A stretch of 17,326 nt of DNA from an uncultured Lachnospiraceae bacterium (lineage in GTDB: Bacteria > Bacillota > Clostridia > Lachnospirales > Lachnospiraceae): positions 1 to 17,326 of the forward strand of contig CAJTYJ010000061.1 of the NCBI GenBank assembly GCA_910583895.1, given 5' to 3'. The translations under genes were made by a program, and so were the position numbers. The notes under the pieces are model-generated. The model was given only the letters and a program-made list of their open reading frames with translations, had not been told where the DNA came from and searched no databases. This document shows positions 13,814 to 17,326 of the stretch, piece by piece. The number at the start of each line of letters is the position of its first letter. Positions within the stretch are counted from its first letter, which is position 1.

Positions 13814-14711
13814 GAAAAAGGACAGAGCTGCATTCGCAGAGCCAGGGTACTGGCAGTCATATTCTGATATGATGGCGGCGCTGCTTTTGATCTTTATTCT
13901 GATCATTGCCATTACCCTCGCCATCTATAAACAGAAGCGGACCGATCTGGAAGAGGCTCAGCTCCAGCTAAATTCCACCAGGACCGAGCTGGAAGCCTCA
14001 CAGGCTGATCTGGAGGCTTCCCGGGCTGATCTGGAAGCTTCTGAAGCGGAGCTGCGCAACTCCCTGAAGGAGTTGGAGCAGGCGTATGCGCAGGCGACCA
14101 TGACCAAAGAAGAGCTGGACGCTGCTTATCTGGAGATTGACGAAGCCCGTGCAGAGCTGAACGCGACCCGAAGTGAACTGCAGGATATTGTCGGCATTCG
14201 TACGGATATTATCGGAGAACTGCAGACCCGCTTCAGCAACTCATCCATGAAAGTGGATGCACAGACCGGTTCCATTACCTTTTCCTCTGATGTGTTGTTC
14301 CGCTATAACAGTGCGACACTGACATCGGAAAGCAAAGAAACTTTAAAAGAAATTATTCCCATGTATCTGGGCGTGCTTCTGCAGGACAATTTTCGGCCCT
14401 ATATTGCAGAGATCATCATCGAGGGGCACACGGATACGGACGGCGGGTATGAGAGCAATATGACTTTATCCTATAACCGTGCGAATTCTGTGGCAAAGTT
14501 CTGCATGGATGATGCGAACGGACTGCCGGAACACCAGATCGGGCAGCTGCGGGATCTGCTTACCGTCAATGGGCGTTCTTACAGCAATCCCATCTACCAG
14601 GAAAATTCCACAGAAGTGAATATGGAGGCATCCAGACGTGTGGAGATCAAATTCCGACTGAAAGAAGATGAGATGATCAATAAGATCACAGAAGTGCTGA
14701 ATCAGCAGTAA
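13803..14711 (+). CDS. MotB/OmpA-family stator partner, ZorB-like
   Basis: The 302-residue protein has a short basic N-terminus, one membrane helix (about 23-42) introduced by YWQSYSDMMAALLLIF, where Asp22 occupies the place of the ion-carrying Asp of MotB. Then comes an extracytoplasmic coiled coil (about 46-137) with the tandem repeat LEASQAD-LEASRAD-LEASEAE, and an OmpA-like peptidoglycan-binding domain (about 160-290, with IIIEGHTDTDGG, NMTLSYNRA and ASRRVEIKF). The gene starts 11 bases inside the end of the MotA-like gene after GAGGGATTTAT, so the two are made in a fixed ratio. Together they should form a wall-anchored ion-driven motor unit. Confidence 0.87.
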   Translation: MNNKKKDRAAFAEPGYWQSYSDMMAALLLIFILIIAITLAIYKQKRTDLEEAQLQLNSTRTELEASQADLEASRADLEASEAELRNSLKELEQAYAQATMTKEELDAAYLEIDEARAELNATRSELQDIVGIRTDIIGELQTRFSNSSMKVDAQTGSITFSSDVLFRYNSATLTSESKETLKEIIPMYLGVLLQDNFRPYIAEIIIEGHTDTDGGYESNMTLSYNRANSVAKFCMDDANGLPEHQIGQLRDLLTVNGRSYSNPIYQENSTEVNMEASRRVEIKFRLKEDEMINKITEVLNQQ

Positions 14712-14721
14712 TGATATAAAC

Positions 14722-14762
14722 ATGCCGCCGTTTTAGGGACATCATTCCAAAAACGGCGGCAT
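14722..14762. terminator. Bidirectional terminator between the stator pair and the ABC-class ATPase
   Basis: A perfect 13-bp stem (ATGCCGCCGTTTT at 14722-14734 with its complement at 14750-14762) encloses a 15-base loop. T-rich sequence follows on the right; A/T sequence lies on the left. It sits between two convergent genes and probably serves both. Confidence 0.8.
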
Positions 14763-14788
14763 TCTTTATTTCTTTTACAGATATCTGG

Positions 14789-16519
14789 TCAACCTCGAAA
14801 ACGATTCAGACAGGCAAACAGTTCCTGCTTTCGGGGCTTTGCCAGACCACAGGGGATGTAGGAACCGCAGAAGGGATCCCATCCTTTCTTTTCCAGAGTG
14901 TCAGAAAGAATCTGCACTACCTGTCTTACCGTACGTTTTCCGTCCACCACCTGTTCCAGTCCATATCGCAGAAGATGAGCCAGGGCACTGGTCTGTTCGG
15001 AATCTGCAAGTTGTTCCACATATCGCAGATCCACGGTTTCTTTGTCCAGAGAAAAAGAATCCCTGCCAAAGGTTTTCACCTTCATGTGCTCATGCCGGCT
15101 GCTGTCCGAACGATTTCCCCGATAATCTCTGCCATCGCGCTTTCTGTTTCGGTTATAGACGGGGAGTGTCCGTTTAAAATCAGGAACTGTAAATCCAGGT
15201 GCCTGAATCCGGGGAGCCGTATGTTCTTTGCACAGTTTTTTTACATGATCTGTTATGTCGATGGGGCAGTAGCAGTCCATCTGCAAAATCTTGTCCGCAA
15301 TGTAGAAAAACGCGCCGGAGCTTCCCGCCACCAGGATCGTGGAGATGCCTTCCTTCTCATACAGATCTCTGGCACGTTCTAGAAAAGGAGTGATCGGTTC
15401 TTTCTCCCTGCTGATGACCTGCTGCATAAAATCGTCCCGCAGCATAAAATTGGTGGCGGAAGTATCTTCGTCGATCAAAAACAGGCGGGATCCGGCTTCC
15501 ATATGTTCGATGACGCCAGCTGCCTGAGAAGTGCTCCCGCTGGCATCCGGAGTGGAAAAAGAGGTCGTATCTTTTTTGTTGGGCAGATCATTGATAAAAA
15601 GAGAGATATCTACATTTCGGATGGAACGTCCGTCCTCAGCCCGGAGTTTGACGGCTGTATCGTCTGTAATCACATACTCCCGTCCATCTCCGGAGATATG
15701 ATTGTAGACTCCGGTCTGCAGTGCTTCCAGCAGAGTGGATTTGCCGTGATAGCCTCCCCCTACGATCAGCGTAATTCCCTGCGGAACAGCCATACCGGTG
15801 ATCCTCCCTCTGTGAGGCAGTGAAAAAGTGCGTTCCATAGAAGCAGGAGAGCAGAAGGGAACACTGTCTTTCATGGGAAGATCAGAGACGCCGCTTTTTC
15901 TTGGCAATATGGATCCATTGGCTACAAAAGCAGTCAGTTCTTCTTCTTTCAGAATTTTGCGGATCGCCTCCTGGTCTTCCGCCAGGAAAACCGCATCCTC
16001 CACTTTCTTTTTATTCAGTTTCTGATAGAAGAAACTGTTCTCCACGCACCGGGGCAGAAAGTCAAACAGAATTTTTTCCAGTTCTCCGGCATTGATGGTA
16101 CGCCCGAAAGCGGGAAATCCCACGTGAAAGCGGGCAATGATTTTCGTATCTGTAATTTCACAGGCACTTCGTTCCAGTACTTCCTGGCCGCAGCGGGTGA
16201 TGGATAAAAGTCCGCTTTTTCCAGACCCCTTTGCCTTAAAGTTATAGTCCTCAAACTGAGCAGCGAACTGTCTGGTCAGAAAATCCTGCAAGGCAATGCG
16301 GGCACAGTCCTGTCCATAGTAAGCAGCCGGAAAGCCGGCTCCTTTATGGCTGACCTCCACATGAAGGCTGGAGGGAGATGCAAAAGGGTCCCCCTGTACA
16401 TGATCAATCGACAGAGAAAAGTTCGGAAACTGATAGCTGCCTGCCAGCGATTTGTAGGCAGGATAGCCTTTATGATCCATCGCGCGCAGCAACGTGCGCA
16501 GCTCACTGGATGATTTCAT
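14789..16519 (-). CDS. ABC-class ATPase (COG3044 / ABC_ATPase family)
   Basis: The 576-residue protein matches in length and layout the widespread 'predicted ATPase of the ABC class', a soluble protein unrelated to transporters. An N-terminal domain of about 235 residues precedes the nucleotide-binding core: Walker A GGGYHGKST (254-262), an ABC signature-like ASGSTSQAA (about 326-334) and Walker B RLFLIDEDTSATN (345-357). A basic Arg-rich stretch (near RNRKRDGRDYRGNR) suggests nucleic-acid contact. The trypanosome relative MRB1590 is an RNA-editing factor; the bacterial role is unknown. The ATG follows AAGGAGA on the minus strand, with a promoter at 16569-16598. It has no membrane segments. 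Confidence 0.85.
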   Translation of the reverse strand: MKSSSELRTLLRAMDHKGYPAYKSLAGSYQFPNFSLSIDHVQGDPFASPSSLHVEVSHKGAGFPAAYYGQDCARIALQDFLTRQFAAQFEDYNFKAKGSGKSGLLSITRCGQEVLERSACEITDTKIIARFHVGFPAFGRTINAGELEKILFDFLPRCVENSFFYQKLNKKKVEDAVFLAEDQEAIRKILKEEELTAFVANGSILPRKSGVSDLPMKDSVPFCSPASMERTFSLPHRGRITGMAVPQGITLIVGGGYHGKSTLLEALQTGVYNHISGDGREYVITDDTAVKLRAEDGRSIRNVDISLFINDLPNKKDTTSFSTPDASGSTSQAAGVIEHMEAGSRLFLIDEDTSATNFMLRDDFMQQVISREKEPITPFLERARDLYEKEGISTILVAGSSGAFFYIADKILQMDCYCPIDITDHVKKLCKEHTAPRIQAPGFTVPDFKRTLPVYNRNRKRDGRDYRGNRSDSSRHEHMKVKTFGRDSFSLDKETVDLRYVEQLADSEQTSALAHLLRYGLEQVVDGKRTVRQVVQILSDTLEKKGWDPFCGSYIPCGLAKPRKQELFACLNRFRG

Positions 16520-16568
16520 AGTCTGGATTCTCCTTTTTATAATGTATTTCTAAAATAATCATGTCATT

Positions 16569-16598
16569 AGTATATCAAGGCCTGTTTTGATTCGTCAA
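16569..16598 (-). promoter_or_regulatory. Sigma-A promoter of the ABC-class ATPase
   Basis: On the minus strand TTGACG (16593-16598) and TATACT (16569-16574) are 18 bases apart, about 50 bases upstream of the ATG. Confidence 0.7.
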
Positions 16599-16645
16599 TG
16601 AGGAAATGCGTATCTGTTTTGGATCGTTATAAAAAAGAACAGCAA

Positions 16646-16684
16646 CACATATATTTACATAATATTATTATGTAAATATATGTG
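16646..16684. repeat. 39-bp perfect AT-rich palindrome
   Basis: The 19-base arm 16646-16664 (CACATATATTTACATAATA) is exactly complementary to 16666-16684, with a single central T. It is followed by CGTTTTTA and preceded by TAAAAAAGAAC. As RNA it would fold into a long hairpin with almost no loop, so it may be a bidirectional terminator, a cruciform-forming site or the scar of a mobile element. No gene end lies close by. Confidence 0.6.
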
Positions 16685-16921
16685 CGTTTTTATGAAATAA
16701 AATATGGAGAACAGTAGTAAATAAAGATAAATATAATGCGTCGCAAAATGGCAGTTTTACGACGCGTTGTAAAGGCGCGGAAAGAACTTCATGTATGCAC
16801 AGCTTCTTCGCTATGCAAGGGCTGAACGCTTTGACTGGTTCCGTATTCTTTGTGATTCTGGGACGCTTGTGTTCATTGTTCACTGATCAAATTTTTTAAT
16901 TTATGGTTACAATTAAGTAAG
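16685..16921. other. Non-coding stretch with one imperfect hairpin
   Basis: I find no supportable gene here. One inverted repeat is visible: GCGTCGCAAAA near 16739 pairs with TTTTACGACGC near 16756, with one mismatch. Short reading frames on both strands lack ribosome binding sites and family features. Confidence 0.4.
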
Positions 16922-16975
16922 TTGTCAGATATAGTTGCTCGAATCCAGCTTACTGCAGCATGAATTATCTGACAA
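16922..16975. promoter_or_regulatory. Inverted repeat upstream of the toxin promoter
   Basis: TTGTCAGATA (16922-16931) and TATCTGACAA (16966-16975) are perfect complements 34 bases apart, ending nine bases before the -35 box of the toxin gene. This may be an operator with two half-sites or a structure at the element's border. Confidence 0.4.
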
Positions 16976-16983
16976 TTTACAAT

Positions 16984-17012
16984 TTGCAGTATTTGTCATT
17001 TTGTGTTATACT
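16984..17012 (+). promoter_or_regulatory. Sigma-A promoter of the Fst-like toxin gene
   Basis: TTGCAG (16984-16989) and TATACT (17007-17012) are separated by 17 bases. Transcription would start near 17019 and give a leader of about 40 bases. Confidence 0.8.
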
Positions 17013-17050
17013 ACTTATGCTGTCATGCCCTATACCGACACGGGAAGGGG

Positions 17051-17081
17051 GTGGACTTAATGCAGTATATGTTATCTCTTT
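17051..17081 (+). repeat. Direct repeat copy A, spanning the toxin start codon
   Basis: GTGGACTTAATGCA, two extra bases (GT), then ATATGTTATCTCTTT. It contains part of the Shine-Dalgarno and the ATG of the toxin. It recurs at 17198-17226 without the two extra bases. The position corresponds to DRa in the par locus of plasmid pAD1. Confidence 0.85.
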
Positions 17082-17155
17082 TGGTTACGATTGCGGGTGG
17101 TGTGGCTTGCCACTACATCATCAAGTGGTTAGATCGTGACAATCATGACAACTAG
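17060..17155 (+). CDS. Fst-like type I toxin peptide
   Basis: The 31-residue peptide begins MQYMLSLLVTIAGGV, continues through a hydrophobic helix (about 4-22, ACHYII) and ends KWLDRDNHDN. The single membrane helix followed by WLD and a charged tail matches the Fst family of membrane-acting type I toxins (pattern of a helix with a central Gly, then WLxxR). A strong AAGGGGGTGG lies just upstream of the ATG; an in-frame second ATG lies at 17069. The gene is bounded by its own promoter and a bidirectional terminator, and an antisense RNA comes from the other side. Family assignment rests on the peptide pattern and, more strongly, on the locus layout. Confidence 0.75.
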   Translation: MQYMLSLLVTIAGGVACHYIIKWLDRDNHDN

Positions 17156-17163
17156 CCCAATAG

Positions 17164-17196
17164 AAAAACCCTCGGAATGCGACTCCGGGGGTTTTT
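17164..17196. terminator. Bidirectional terminator shared by toxin mRNA and antisense RNA
   Basis: AAAAACCCTCGGA (17164-17176) pairs with TCCGGGGGTTTTT (17184-17196), 13 pairs with one G-U, over the loop ATGCGAC. Five A on the left and five T on the right give a U-tract in both directions, as in Fst/par loci. Confidence 0.92.
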
Positions 17197-17197
17197 C

Positions 17198-17226
17198 GTG
17201 GACTTAATGCAATATGTTATCTCTTT
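17198..17226 (-). repeat. Direct repeat copy B, in the 5' end of the antisense RNA
   Basis: GTGGACTTAATGCA followed by ATATGTTATCTCTTT, identical to 17051-17081 except for two missing bases. It lies on the far side of the terminator and gives the antisense RNA about 29 bases complementary to the toxin's initiation region. It corresponds to DRb in par. Confidence 0.85.
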
Positions 17227-17236
17227 GCCTATTGGC

Positions 17237-17265
17237 ATTATAGCATATGAAGATTTTAATTGCAA
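17237..17265 (-). promoter_or_regulatory. Sigma-A promoter of the antisense RNA
   Basis: On the minus strand TTGCAA (17260-17265) and a perfect TATAAT (17237-17242) are separated by exactly 17 bases. It is closer to consensus than the toxin promoter, as expected for an antitoxin RNA that must be in excess. Confidence 0.88.
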
Positions 17266-17326
17266 TATACATTTTTCTTGAGTTTCCGCAGTTCTATCCA
17301 CAGAACTCCCAATCAGCCTTGCTGAT
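17266..17326. other. Window end, no gene identified
   Basis: The last 61 bases contain a short inverted repeat (AGTTCT-ATCCAC-AGAACT near 17290) and nothing that I can assign. Confidence 0.3.

Larger units (their letters stand above)
17164..17230 (-). ncRNA. Predicted antisense RNA antitoxin (RNA II-like)
   Basis: Transcription from the minus-strand promoter at 17237-17265 should start near 17230 and end at the shared terminator near 17164, giving an RNA of about 67 bases. Its 5' part is the complement of repeat copy B and can therefore pair with copy A in the toxin mRNA, covering the start codon, while the terminator hairpins are complementary as well. It has no reading frame. This is the architecture of RNA II in pAD1 par. 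Confidence 0.75.

Noticed and set aside
12683..16519. A complete Zorya defence system
   Set aside because: Only ZorA- and ZorB-like proteins are present; the neighbouring ATPase is of the ABC class, not the ZorD helicase, and it is on the opposite strand.
16668..16883. 71-codon minus-strand frame in the non-coding stretch
   Set aside because: There is no ribosome binding site, its end lies inside the palindrome, and no domain is recognisable; it may belong to a dispersed repeat.
17292..17304. CTATCCACA, similar to a DnaA box
   Set aside because: It is a single imperfect copy with no cluster or AT-rich unwinding region that would suggest an origin.
1..17326. CRISPR array, tRNA or rRNA genes, insertion sequence
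   Set aside because: I saw no regularly spaced repeat array, no tRNA or rRNA sequence and no transposase in either strand.

Overview
The window looks like chromosome from a low-to-mid GC Firmicute of class Clostridia, most probably a Lachnospiraceae gut bacterium. This is inferred from gene order (rplU-rpmA-obg-yhbY-nadD-yqeK-rsfS), strong AGGAGG ribosome binding sites, consensus sigma-A promoters, a Prp-type N-terminal extension on ribosomal protein L27, and the families of the accessory genes. No database search was run.

Region 1 (1-5040) is a housekeeping run on the + strand: L21, L27, the GTPase Obg, the CRM-domain protein YhbY, NadD, the HD-domain hydrolase YqeK, ribosome silencing factor RsfS and a Nudix hydrolase. 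It serves ribosome assembly and nucleotide/NAD metabolism and ends at a strong terminator. Two of its spacers (2074-2264 and 3805-3925) are unusually rich in hairpins.

Region 2 (5041-8800) holds a Cys/His/Met-rich tandem DUF305 protein (- strand), an SPFH membrane protein coupled to a ribbon-helix-helix protein, and an ECF sigma factor coupled to a DUF4179 membrane protein, its probable anti-sigma or regulator.

Region 3 (8800-11811) holds two transporters, a MATE exporter and a sodium:neurotransmitter-symporter family protein, each behind its own recognisable promoter.

Region 4 (11812-16600) holds a YneA-like membrane-anchored LysM protein behind a consensus promoter carrying several LexA-box-like sites, so it is probably an SOS-induced division inhibitor. 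It is followed by a MotA/ExbB-like plus MotB/OmpA-like pair resembling ZorA/ZorB without the other Zorya genes, preceded by three 11-bp direct repeats of CiaR/OmpR type. A convergent ABC-class ATPase (COG3044 type) shares their terminator.

Region 5 (16600-17326) has no conventional gene but contains what I consider the best find: a compact Fst/par-like type I toxin-antitoxin locus. A 31-residue membrane peptide and an antisense RNA are each driven by a good promoter, converge on a bidirectional terminator, and share a direct repeat that in the toxin mRNA covers the start codon.
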